From Mallotus nudiflorus (lineage: Eukaryota > Streptophyta > Magnoliopsida > Malpighiales > Euphorbiaceae), in NCBI GenBank assembly GCA_947683625.1, contig CANTUR010000611.1, positions 248,001 through 312,000 of the forward strand: a stretch of DNA of 64,000 bases. Reading direction: 5' to 3'. A program made the translations under genes and the position numbers. The notes below the pieces were generated by a model. That model was not told the origin of the DNA and did not search any database. It was given only the letters and a program-made list of their open reading frames with translations. Shown piece after piece: positions 37,861-47,704 of this stretch (position 1 is its first letter; each line of letters begins with the position of its first letter).

Positions 37861-39960
37861 GGATATATTGAGGCAGGATCAGCTAGTAGAAGAGCAAAGA
37901 ACAAGGAGAAAGCAAAAAGAAACAAGCCCTTTGGAAGGATTGGACCACTAAATGAGAATTTCATCAAGCCAGGGGAAGGCAAGTATTATTTGGGCACTAA
38001 AGAATCTGTTAATGTGGCTAGAAAAGATGTCCTTGGGTTTGAGATCTTCAAGGAGCAGATTGTGAAAAGCCTAGTGGCCAGCAACAAAGAGGAAGTCATG
38101 AAGCAAGTAACTAAAAGGATGGCTGATGATGTTGAAAAGCTGCTGTGTCTGCCACCTAAGGAGGAACCACCCCAGGACTTAGCTACTATCATTAGTGATA
38201 GTTTCATTGATGTTTTTTATGAAGAAACTAATGTAATAATGTCCGGTATTTATGCGCACGAAGATATTGTTTTTTCTATGGTCAATGATATGAATGCTAG
38301 TTTTGCTTACTTGTGTGATGTGCATCCTGATAGTTCTGTGCATTATAATTTTGATCAGTCATGCATGTTTGACATTAATTCAATTCAATTTGATTCATTT
38401 AACATGGGCACAAATGATAATCCAAAGAACATTTCTATATCACACGATGTAACTCCTGAAGAGAGAAAATTTTTTGAGAGAATATTAACAAAAAGAAAGG
38501 TAGTATTCGCTTGGACTTATGAAGACATGCCAGGTTTGGATAGGGAAATAATAGAGCATCACATCCTAACTCATCCAGAAACCAAGCCGGTCAAACAGAG
38601 ATTATGCAGATTAAGACCAGAATGGGCAGAAAAGATAAGGGAGGAAATTGCCAAGCAAATACAGGCTAACTTCCTAGAAGTAGTATACTAAACTCAATGG
38701 TTAGTAAACATAGTACCTGTTCCTAAGAAGGATGGCAAAGTATTAATGTGTGTAGATTTTAGGGATCTGAACAAAGCCTGTCCAAAAGATGACTTCCCGT
38801 TACCTCACATTAATGTAATAGTGGATAGCGCTGTAGCAAGTGCAATGTATTCTTTTATGGACAAATTTTTTGGGTACAACTAGATCATGATGGCAGTCAT
38901 GAATAAGATTAGGACATCTTTCATTACAGAATGGGGGACCCATTATTACAAGGTGATGCCTTTTAGACTGAAGAATGCAGGTGTAACTTACCAAAGAGCT
39001 ACTACTGCACTTTTCCATGATATGATGCAGAAGGAGGTTGAAGTGTATGTGGATGACATGATGGTCAAATCAAAAACAAGCAAAGGACACTTTGAAGCCT
39101 TAGACAAGTTCTTAGCCTGAATTGAGAGGTACAACTTGAGACTCAACCCGAAGAAGTGCATTTTTAGGGTTACTTTAGGGAAGCTATTAGGGCATATAGT
39201 GAGCAGTCGAGGAATTGAAGTGGATCCGGATAAAGTGAAAGCCATCCAGGAAATGCTGGCACTAGAGACAGAGAAAGAAGTAAGAGGATTCCTTGGCAGG
39301 TTGCAGTATATTAATAGGTTTATCACAAAACTCACTAACATTTGTGATCTTATCTTTAAGCTCTTAAGGAAAGATCAGCTAATTAAGTGGAATGATGATT
39401 GTCAGAAAGCTTTCAATAAGATCAAGGAGTATCTTGTTAATCCACCTGTTATGAAACCACCTAGACAAGGTAAGCCATTGGTTTTGTACTTGGCTTTAGA
39501 AGAGGATGCAATGGGGGCAATGTTAGCATAAGAAGGCTCAGATGGAATAGAGCACGTAGTGTACTACTTGAGCAAGAAGTTTCTACCGTATGAGGAAAAA
39601 TATGATTTAGTAGGATAGACATGTCTGATTGTGATTTGGGCTACGAGAAAATTGAGGCATTATTTTCAATCTTACAAGGTTCAGGCTTTTTTAAGAATAG
39701 ACCCTCTAAAGTACTTGTTTCAAGCATCGGCTTTAACTGGAAAAATGTCTTGATGGCTGGTACTCTTAACTAAATTTGATATAGAGTACATTACTATAAA
39801 GGTAATCAAGGGAAGAGCAGTAGTAGAATTCTTAGCTCATAATGCAATAAAAGGTGAAGAGCAGTGGAATTTAGAGTTTCCAGATGAGAACTTAGCAGTT
39901 GTAGAGCACCGGGAGTGGAAACTTTACTTTGATGGAGCTGTAAACAACAAAGGAGTTGGA
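37849..39960 (+). pseudogene. Tat-type reverse transcriptase and RNase H, decayed
   Basis: This enzyme copies the element RNA into DNA. The region 38440-39330 matches gypsy reverse transcriptases: RPEWAEKIREEI, then VPVPKKDGKVLMCVDFRDLN near 38716, the catalytic YVDDM at 39045-39059 and LRLNPKKCIF at about 39139. RNase H follows at about 39390-39720 (GKPLVLYLALEEDAMGAML, VVYYLSKKF). In-frame stops at about 38691, 38881, 39118, 39529, 39617 and 39753 fall where the family has Gln, Arg or Trp, so most are C-to-T or G-to-A changes. Confidence 0.85.
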
Positions 39961-40410
39961 TTAGGAGTGATTCTTGTTACACCAAAAGGAGAAACCATAC
40001 CAATGGCAAAGAAACTTGATTTCAAGGTCATAAACAATATGGTCGAGTATGAAGCATGTATTTGTGGGATTGAGGCGGCTGTGGCAGCTAGAGCAAAAGA
40101 TTTATTGATTTATGGAGATTCAATGCTAGTCATCAATCAGGCTAATGAAGAATAGGAGGTAAAAGAGGAAAAGTTGAAGCCTTATATATGCTATTTGAAA
40201 GCCTTAATGAAGAATTTCACCAAATTTCTCTTTGTCCATTTATCCAGAGACGATAATCAGATGGCGGATGCACTTGCAACACTCTCTTCAATGTGGGATA
40301 GTGCAACTAGGTTGGCTATAAAACCTTTAGTGATCATGAAGTCTAGAGCACTGTGTTATGGGGGTGAGCAGATTATGAATGTTCAAATGGGGCCTGAAGA
40401 AAAACCTTAG
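39900..40410 (+). pseudogene. Second (archaeal-type) RNase H of the Tat element
   Basis: A second RNase H domain behind the first is a known feature of the Tat lineage. Here WKLYFDGAVNNKGVGLGVIL (about 39915-39975) carries the first Asp, VEYEAC the Glu, IYGDSMLVINQ the second Asp (about 40106-40140) and RDDNQMADALATL the last (about 40246-40285). A TAG at 40153-40155 replaces a Trp codon. Confidence 0.8.
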
Positions 40411-40449
40411 TTTTATGATGTCCATAAGTTCATTGAAAAGAGAATTTAT

Positions 40450-41664
40450 CTAGATGAAGCGACCTCGAAAGAAAGATATGCTCTTTGTGTTCTTGCACGT
40501 AACTATGCAAGTTGTGATGGGGTATTGTACAAAAGAATGCCGAACGGGATGCAGCTTAGGTGTCTCAAAAAGGATGAAGCTGAAGAGGTGATGCAAGAGA
40601 TTCATGCAGGGGCTTGCACTTCTCATATGAACGAGATGACTCTAGCTAAGAAGATACTCATACAAGGGTATTACTGGATGACTATAGAAAAGGATTGTAT
40701 CAGGATAATAAGACAATGCCATCAGTGTCAGATCCACGGGAATCTTAGTCACATGCCTCCAACAGTGCTAAATAGTTTATCATCCCCTTGGCCCTTTGCA
40801 GCATGGGGAATTGATATTATAGGAGAAATAAGACCGATAACATCAAATGGGTATAAATACATAGTGGTGGTAATCGATTACTTTTCGAGATGGGTAGAGG
40901 TAGAATCTTTCAACTCTTTGAAAGCAAAATAAATGGCACAGTTCATTGAGAAGAGCCTTATTTGTAGATATGGGGTTCCACATCACGTTGTGACAGATAA
41001 CGGGGTTCAATTTCAAGCAGAAATAGTAGAGTTGCTACAAAAGTATAGGATTAAGCACCATAAATCTTCGCCTTATCACCCTCAAGCTAATGGAGCAGTG
41101 GAAGCGGCTAATAAGAATGTTAAGAAAATCCTTTCTAAGATGGTTAAAACCTATAAGGATTGGTATGAATATCTTCCTTTTGCCTTATGGGGATATAGGA
41201 CTATAACTCAAACTGCCATAGGCCAAACACCGTTCTCATTAGTAAATGGTTGTGAAGCAATTTTGCCCATAGAAACTAAAATTCAGTCCTTAAGAGTAGT
41301 CATGGAAGCTAAAATAATTGAGAATGAATGGGCGCAGAAAATATATGATCATTTAGTATCTCTAAATGAGAAAATGATGGATGCTTTATTCCACACTCAG
41401 ATCTATTAGAGAAGGATAGCAAGGGTGTTCAATAAGAAGGTTAAGCCTGGAAAGATCAAAGCTGGAGATATGGTGTTGAAACAGTCTAGAGCCGTGGTGT
41501 TCAATCCGAGAGGTAAATTTAGACTGAATTGGGAAGGACCGTACTTGGTCAAATCGATCTTACCTAAGGAGCTGCTAAGATATCAGATCTTAAAGGGAAT
41601 GAGTTTATGGAACCTATTAATTTGGATCGCCTCAAGAAGTACTACCTGTAAAAAATATGAATAA
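40450..41664 (+). pseudogene. Tat-type integrase, decayed
   Basis: Integrase inserts the DNA copy into the genome. The H-H-C-C zinc region lies at about 40600-40740 (HAGACTSHMNE, then CHQCQIHG). The catalytic core has D in WGIDIIGEI (about 40804), D in VVTDNGVQF (about 40987) and E in GAVEAANK (about 41094). A C-terminal chromatin-like or GPY region, WEGPYLVKS, is at about 41530. Stops at 40930-40932 and 41407-41409 break it. Only a few changes separate it from a working frame, fitting a moderately old insertion. Confidence 0.85.
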
Positions 41665-41689
41665 AAGTATAATAAAGAAAATAAAGTCC

Positions 41690-41910
41690 GTTGGCTAGAA
41701 AACCTGAAAAGGCTAGTCAGGCAAAAGTTAGGACATTCTTGCTATTCAAAAAACCCGCAAAAGGCTAACAGGCAAAAGTTAGGGAAATAAATAAAAATAA
41801 TGGTCCCATTGATTAGAAAACCCATAAAGGGCTAGTCAGGCAAAAATTAGGGAAATAAAATGTGAGCAAAAAATATTCAGTTAGAAAATCTGTGAGGACT
41901 AGCTGATAAC
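41690..41910 (+). repeat. Hairpin repeats behind pol (four units)
   Basis: Four units of about 50-60 bp share the pattern stem, AAAA, CCC-type stem, GAAA-type loop, GGG-type stem, closing stem, then AGGCAAAAGTTAGG. Unit 1 near 41691 has CTAG / CTAG outer arms and CCT-GAAA-AGG inside. The same pattern returns at 42661-42762 and 43694-43790. Confidence 0.7.
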
Positions 41911-42085
41911 CGGAGTTATGTCATGTGATGCCTTAAATGTACTCATTTTGGCCCTAATTAATGAATGAAATTAAAATTGAAGTTTTGTTAAACTTTGCAT
42001 ATCCTTCTTTATTATAAAGCATAAGTACTTGAAGGGATAAAAAAATATAAGAAAGCTTAAAACTAGCTCTATGAGACCATTTTAT

Positions 42086-43406
42086 CTAGTGATGTCTTTG
42101 TTTCTTCCTTTGCGTCCCATTATACAAAGCTTGAGTTCTCTTGTACCTAGCAAATCTTGGTGGTTCTATCTTTTGGATAACAACCCAAGTTTTGTAATCA
42201 TCATCAGTATTAACATCAGCATCCAAGTGTATGTTCCGTTCAAGGGCTCTACAAGGCCAAAAGCTCATAATCTTATCCAGAGAATCTTGTCTCAAAGGCA
42301 AGCGTTCAAAGTCAGTCAGAATAGTAACGATGAACTGAGGGTGATCATATTGACGACAAAGGCGTAAAGGGGTAAAAAAGGTAGAGAAGTGCAGCCCGGG
42401 AATAGGAACATAGTGCTCATACAACTCAATAGTCATGAATTTCAATCTCCACCAAGGGCAGACCCATGTAATCTCAACATCTGAAATCTTCTTCAACCAG
42501 TCAACCCATTGGTCCATAGAACATTTGTCCTTCATTCTCAAAGGATGAGATTGTAGCTGATGAGGTTGATAAGTCAAAGGATTGAGGGGTACATTAAGCA
42601 AGCTCAGCTTTTCTTGTAACCAAATCTAAAAAAAAAGGGTATAAGAATAATAAAATAAAAGCCCGCTAAGTTAAAAACCCGAAAGGGCGGCTTAGGAAAA
42701 AATTAGGGCAAGTTTGTTAAGCTGAAAACCTAAAAGGGTGGCTTCAGAAAAAATTAAGGCAAAAATAAAATAAAAATAAAAGTTTTGGTTGCACAACTGA
42801 AGAAGAAGCAAACTGCTTGAGAAACGGTTATAAGTCTTGAAACTGTCGAGCCAAATGATGGTCTCAGCAAGGATAACTGGCATAGGATTAGCTCTAAGCT
42901 CTACCAGTTCCAAAATACTGACAATGCATGTATCGGCACCACCATGGTGAGAAACTAGCAAAAATTGAGCATATAAACAGAAAGCAACTGTTCTAGTCTA
43001 AGAAGCAGTGTTCTTGTCCTAAGTCCCACAAACGGTGATTAGAGAAGAAAGATTGATGGTCCCAGGATTATGGGTATACATATAAATATCAGCTAGGGGT
43101 AGATCAAAGAATGTAACCAATCTACCAGGAAATTGCATCTCCAAATCAGGAAGGGCTATCATAACAGTCGAGTCTAATATGCATCCCAGAATAGCAGCAA
43201 ACTCTTCAATCATTGAACAAAGCTCTTGCCCATTAAACCTAAATACATGGTCCTTGACATCCCAGAAGGTAGAAGTAGTGTGTTATCAATAGTCAGGTGT
43301 TGAAGAGATTTCGAGGATTTGATGTGGAAGGTTGAAGCTTATTCCAGTCATCACCATTGAGGCTTTTAAGAAATTTCTTCATTGTTTGAAGAGATGCTTG
43401 AGTCAT
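42086..43406 (-). pseudogene. Opposite-strand gene 2 of the Tat element (DUF7745-like), decayed
   Basis: On the minus strand the ATG at 43406 starts MTQASLQTMKKFLKSLNG. After a frame change the segment 43019-43250 reads DVKDHVFRFNGQELCSMIEEF and AILGC, a phrase close to what I recall of plant retroelement DUF7745-type proteins. Further parts are 42692-42961 (NPMPVILAETIIWLDSF) and 42086-42601 (WVDWLKKISDVEITWVCPWW). At least two stops or frame changes break it. Intron positions cannot be fixed from sequence alone. Its role is unknown. Opposite-strand genes in this position are known from Tat elements. Confidence 0.6.
42661..42762 (+). repeat. Two hairpin repeats inside opposite-strand gene 2
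   Basis: Unit 5 has outer arms CTAAG / CTTAG around CCC-GAAA-GGG. Unit 6 has outer arms AAGC / GCTT around CCT-AAA-AGG. Both are followed by an A-rich tail with TTAGGGC or TTAAGGC. They fall between two exon-like parts of the opposite-strand gene. Confidence 0.7.
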
Positions 43407-43693
43407 GATGAGGGTATAGAGAATGAAGGAGAATGCCCCTTGAATAGTCTTATATAGGGAAAGAAGATAAGTTCATGTGGGAAAAGGATTTTGCTAGTAA
43501 AGAAAGATGTGGAGAAGGTGATAAAATTTGAGAAGGATTAGGATAAATAGATAATTGGGAAGATAATCCATTCTTTTAATTGTTTATCTATCTAATATTA
43601 TCCGTCTTCGAAAAGGATTAAGATAAATGGATAATTAATTAAAAAAGATAATGTTCATGAACCATCTTTTTTAATTAGTTACTTAAAAAAAAA

Positions 43694-43790
43694 GGGGCCC
43701 GCTAAGTTGAAAACCCGAAAGGGCAGCTTAGGCAAAAGTTAGGGCAAGCTCACTAAGTTGAAAACCCGAAAGGGCAGCTTAGGCAAAAAA
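43694..43790 (+). repeat. Two hairpin repeats between the opposite-strand genes
   Basis: Two nearly identical units contain GAAAACCCGAAAGGGC between arms CTAAG and CTTAG, each followed by GCAAAA. They lie between the end of opposite-strand gene 1 (43935) and the start of gene 2 (43406). Confidence 0.75.
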
Positions 43791-43934
43791 AAATCCATTA
43801 AAGTGAAAAAAACTGTTTCATTTATATCTAACAGTGTTCGAGACAATACATGAATAAAAACAGTAGTACAATAGGGAGTAGTCAGATACAGACACCCAAA
43901 AAGTAAGGAATACAGAAGCTCTAAATCATTTATC

Positions 43935-46586
43935 TTATGCTATGGTATCAGGCCATGGGCTCCATCCTCTGGTAGGGTCATCAGGATGATGAGTGTCTGG
44001 AGATCTAGGAGATGAAATCCCAGCACTATATGGATCAAAGCCCAAGTCTGCAAGCTGCCGATGAAGCATCTCATTCTGTCGCTCTAGACCGCTGGAATAG
44101 CTTTGCATACACAGAAAACACCATGTCATATGCATTACATGCATAAAATGCATACATTTGCATTGTCTCAATGAGGGCGCTTACCTGCCAAATTTTTGTA
44201 ACCTGCATCATAAATAATCTCTGAGATGAGGTAAGTCCATATAGATACTCTACCTGTGTCCAGGGAATCTATTTTGTAAAATTTTATTAATATCAATGTC
44301 AACTGTACAAGATTATATAAGAAATAAAGTAAACAGACTCACATGAGAAACATCTGGTGGATAAAAGTTAGAAAGTTGAGCATCACCAAACTGCATTTGC
44401 TGCTCAATTGGAGCCTGAACAGCAGGAGCCTAGTAGAACATAGACTTGTCTGGAAGAGAGAAATCACCAAGCGTAGCACCGATAAAGGCCCCATCGTGAC
44501 TAGACCTAACGTGCTGAGCATGATGACCAGGACTAGGTCTGGGCTTAGGGCTCTCAATCTTTAGAGCAATCTCAGTCTCCTCATCGACATTAACAGTGGA
44601 GCGAACCTCCTCAAATTGTAAAGAGAAGGAGTAAGTCATAGGTTCTAGAAACAGAAGTTGAAATAATGTGAAATTACCTCATCATCACCAATAGGAACAT
44701 GCTCTAGGAGGTTCTCATGGATAAACTGCTGATAATGTAGAGAATGCTCAAGGAAATCTAAGGCAGCATATCCCTGTAGTGCATCTCTTAGCACTGAATC
44801 TGTAAGATGTGAGCTGTGGAGGATAGAGGAGGGGACATCAGATGGAATGCGACGTCGAGAAGGGCCAGCAAACCAGCAATACACTCGCTCCCCTAAATAC
44901 CACATTAGACAGCCATAACTAGAGAGCAGGATCCTCATAGGCTCTAAGCAAGCTGCAGCCACCATGAAATCATATCACTGGATGTCCTCAACACCCTCCA
45001 ACCAATTAGAATTTATCTGCAATTTATGTAAATTAAGTCTAATTTCTATTAAACTGTAGCATACTAATAATTTTATTTTTTCCTTACCATGTGCCACTCG
45101 ATAGTGTTCAACTAATCATGGTACATCTATAAAGTGTTCATGTTGCTAGCAAGGTGAGAAGAACCCCATCTCATCATTAGAGGAAAGGTCCTATCAGAAA
45201 TAATAGCATTAAAGCCTCGAATCAGCCCGATTTCCATGCTCCAGATTTGAAAAAAGAGAACATATCAGAAAAAATAGCAAAACTATAGAGATCAAATGAA
45301 GGAGAACATACATGCAAGACATGCCAAAAGCCACATATCATGACAAAACCTCTACAGAGAATGTCCAGTCTGTAATAAATATAAGCAAGTGCATCAGATC
45401 CCCAATCTAATGTGGCAACTCGATCCAAGTCACGAAGAGGACCCAATAGAGCAATATTGACCTCATGAACAGTCTCATAAAAGAGGGTCATGCCTAATAA
45501 TATTAAAAGGAAACACCTCGCCTTATGAATAATCTAACGAGGAGTCAAAGTAGGAAGGCCTCTAAATCCCTCAACTAATGATGAAAGAAGAACGTTCTCC
45601 GAGCTGGGGCGAACCTGATCAAATGTCGCACATATTGACTCCATGCATGCTTTGGAGGACTATAATAGCTGATGTTAAATGGAACTGAGGATCCCCCAAA
45701 GGCAATCCCAGTGGTAGTAAAGAAGCTCATAGGTGAAATGGTCAACTTACTCACAGAGTATGAAAAGTGTGAGTAGTATCCATCCATCGCTCGATTAAAG
45801 AAAATAAAGAACAACGGTCAGATCGGCCTCGAACAGTCGGAAGTGCAATGATGAAATGCCTAAATCTGGAAGCCCAATTCAGATGTGTCACCTGCTCTGG
45901 CAGTCCATGAAATAATTCTCGGGCTAGATTGAAACAACCCGTGAACTTCATCAGATGCTATTTCAATTTTAAAAAGAAAATAATAATTAATTAATTGAAA
46001 GATTAATTAATTAATCAAAGAATTTAAATTGAAGGATTTTATTAGTTAATTAATTAATTAATTAATTGCCTTTAAAAAAAAATTTTTGATCGACAATGTA
46101 GATTACCGACCGACAATCTAGAATATCGATCGGCATTCCAAATTGTCGATCGGCAATCTACTATGCCGATCGACATTAACCCAGTTGATCAGAAATTTAG
46201 AATTTCGATCAGAATTCCAGACATCCGATCCTCCATTCTGACAACCCATGAGTCAAATTTCATATTTTCAGAGTTAATTTCAATTTATCATGCATTTTCA
46301 TATTAATTTCTGACTAATGTTCATGTCAATGTCAATGTCAATTTCTACGATGCAACTAACTCAAATTACTGATTATATAGGTAATATTTTTGTAGAAATA
46401 AATAGAAGTAAGAAAAGTTACCTCATTACCCACATCTCTGCACCTGTGGGTATGTAAATGAGTCAAGGGAAAGATAGTTGAGTCTTCTCGAAGTTCCAGA
46501 TTATTTTGAGGAAAATGACGAGGCAGAATCCTCTGACATTCTGAAGCCTCAGCTCCCTCATGTTGTCTGCGTGATGAGGTGGCCAT
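43935..46586 (-). pseudogene. Opposite-strand gene 1 of the Tat element: plant mobile domain protein, decayed
   Basis: The plant mobile domain (PMD, formerly aminotransferase-like) occurs in host MAIN/MAIL proteins and as a cargo gene of some transposons. On the minus strand the ATG at 46586 opens exon 1 (46586-46422, 55 codons, GT donor). Exon 2 starts at 45957 after a TAG acceptor and contains LNWASRFRHFIIALPT and ERWMDTTHTFH, the PMD hallmark. After a frame change come LTISPMSFFTTTGIAFGG, ARCFLLILLGMTLF and DWGSDALAYIYYRLD (45222-45500). Then follow about 45085-45218 and YDFMVAAACLEPMR with CLMWYLGERVYCWF (44679-44990). The last parts (44345-44640 and 44108-43935) are Pro/Ser-rich with SGLERQNEMLHRQLADLG, possibly a short coiled coil, ending in TAG. 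Stops at about 45530, 45135 and 44428 and frame changes make it non-functional. Confidence 0.75.
46088..46247 (+). repeat. Eight 20-bp GATC-headed units in intron 1 of the opposite-strand PMD gene
   Basis: Units start at 46088, 46108, 46128, 46148, 46168, 46187, 46207 and 46227, seven of them spaced exactly 20 bp and one 19. Each begins GATC or GACC, often GATCGRCA. They are the same family as the four units in the 5' LTR (30501-30580). Confidence 0.75.
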
Positions 46587-46714
46587 AGGATCAAATGGAT
46601 TGCAAATCGGACAACAGATGGTGAAGAAATCAAGAAAAGAAAAAACCAAGATCAAGTGAAAAAAAAAGGAGAAGAAGAAAAGAATGGGAAGAGAAGTGAA
46701 GTGATTGAAAAAAG

Positions 46715-46735
46715 GGAAAGAATATATAAAAGGGA
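46715..46735 (-). promoter_or_regulatory. TATA-like box for the opposite-strand PMD gene
   Basis: On the minus strand TTTATATATT (complement of 46721-46730) lies about 135 bp before the ATG at 46586 and is followed by a strongly CT-rich leader, as in many plant promoters. It suggests that the cargo gene had its own promoter, independent of the LTR. Confidence 0.45.
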
Positions 46736-47118
46736 GAATATCCATTTTAATCCTTTCAATTTATTTACTTTTTATCTATCTTTTCTTTCTTGCAATTTAG
46801 TCCATAATTGCATTCTGATTAAGAACATGTTCCTAATTAAATAATAAGATTCATCAAATTAATAATTCACTGAATTATTAAAACTGCATAATTAATCTAT
46901 GATTTTGAATCTTTTGTCAAATACAGAATACAGAACAAGATTACAGAACTCATTTTTTGCATTTTACATGCATGATTTCAATCAAAGGTTTCATAAGCTG
47001 CACAGTAGCTATGATATGAATTTGAAATCATTTTGTTAAGTGCTGCACAATAGTCATAACCTTCATTATGTTATGTATTGTATAACAGTTATGACATAAA
47101 CTTTCAAATTCCTCATTG

Positions 47119-47552
47119 CTAGACGTTCCACATGAACTATAGTAAATTTCAATTCAATTACACTAGATGTCCCACAGGGAATATAGTGTGCATCGTTAGA
47201 CATCCCATAGGGAATATAATGAAATTCAATTCCATTATACTAGACGTCCCACAAGGAATATAGTGTGCATTGTTAGACGTCCCGCAGGGAATATAACGAA
47301 ATTTAATTCAATTACACGAGACGTCCCACAGGGAATATAACGATATTTCAATTCAATTACACTAGATGCCCCACAGGGAATATAGTGTGCATTTTTAGAC
47401 ATCCCACAGGAAATATAATGAAATTCATCATTGCTAGACGTTCCACAGGAACTATAGCAAGTTTTCAACTTATCATCGCTAAACGTCCCATGGGGAATAT
47501 AGTGAAACTCATTTGCACAAAGTCCACTAGACGTTCCATAGGAAATATAGTG
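47119..47552 (+). repeat. Minisatellite of about 23-bp core, 11 copies, before the 3' LTR
   Basis: The core CTAGACGTCCCACAGGGAAT followed by ATAG occurs about 11 times with alternating spacers: a short one with TGTGCATTGT and a longer one with AATTCAATTACA. On the minus strand it reads as an open frame with repeated HYIPCGTSS-like words, but I take this as a by-product of the repeat. Confidence 0.8.
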
Positions 47553-47704
47553 CGACTTATCAAACACTACACCTTGCTCAATAATTTGAGCATCAATCTA
47601 TCACTTAGGATACAATCGAGTGTCCTAATTTCTTTCTTTCAAAATTGTGTGCTTCTATTACTTTGCCGCAATTTGTCAAGCAAACAGCGACAAAGGGGGG
47701 CAAC

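Noticed and set aside
46088..46247. CRISPR-like array of 20-bp units
   Set aside because: The units adjoin without unique spacers, and the window is plant nuclear DNA. It is a tandem palindromic repeat.
47235..47567. Minus-strand open frame with repeated HYIPCGTSS-like words
   Set aside because: It follows from a minisatellite whose units happen to keep frame. There is no start context or conserved non-repeat part.
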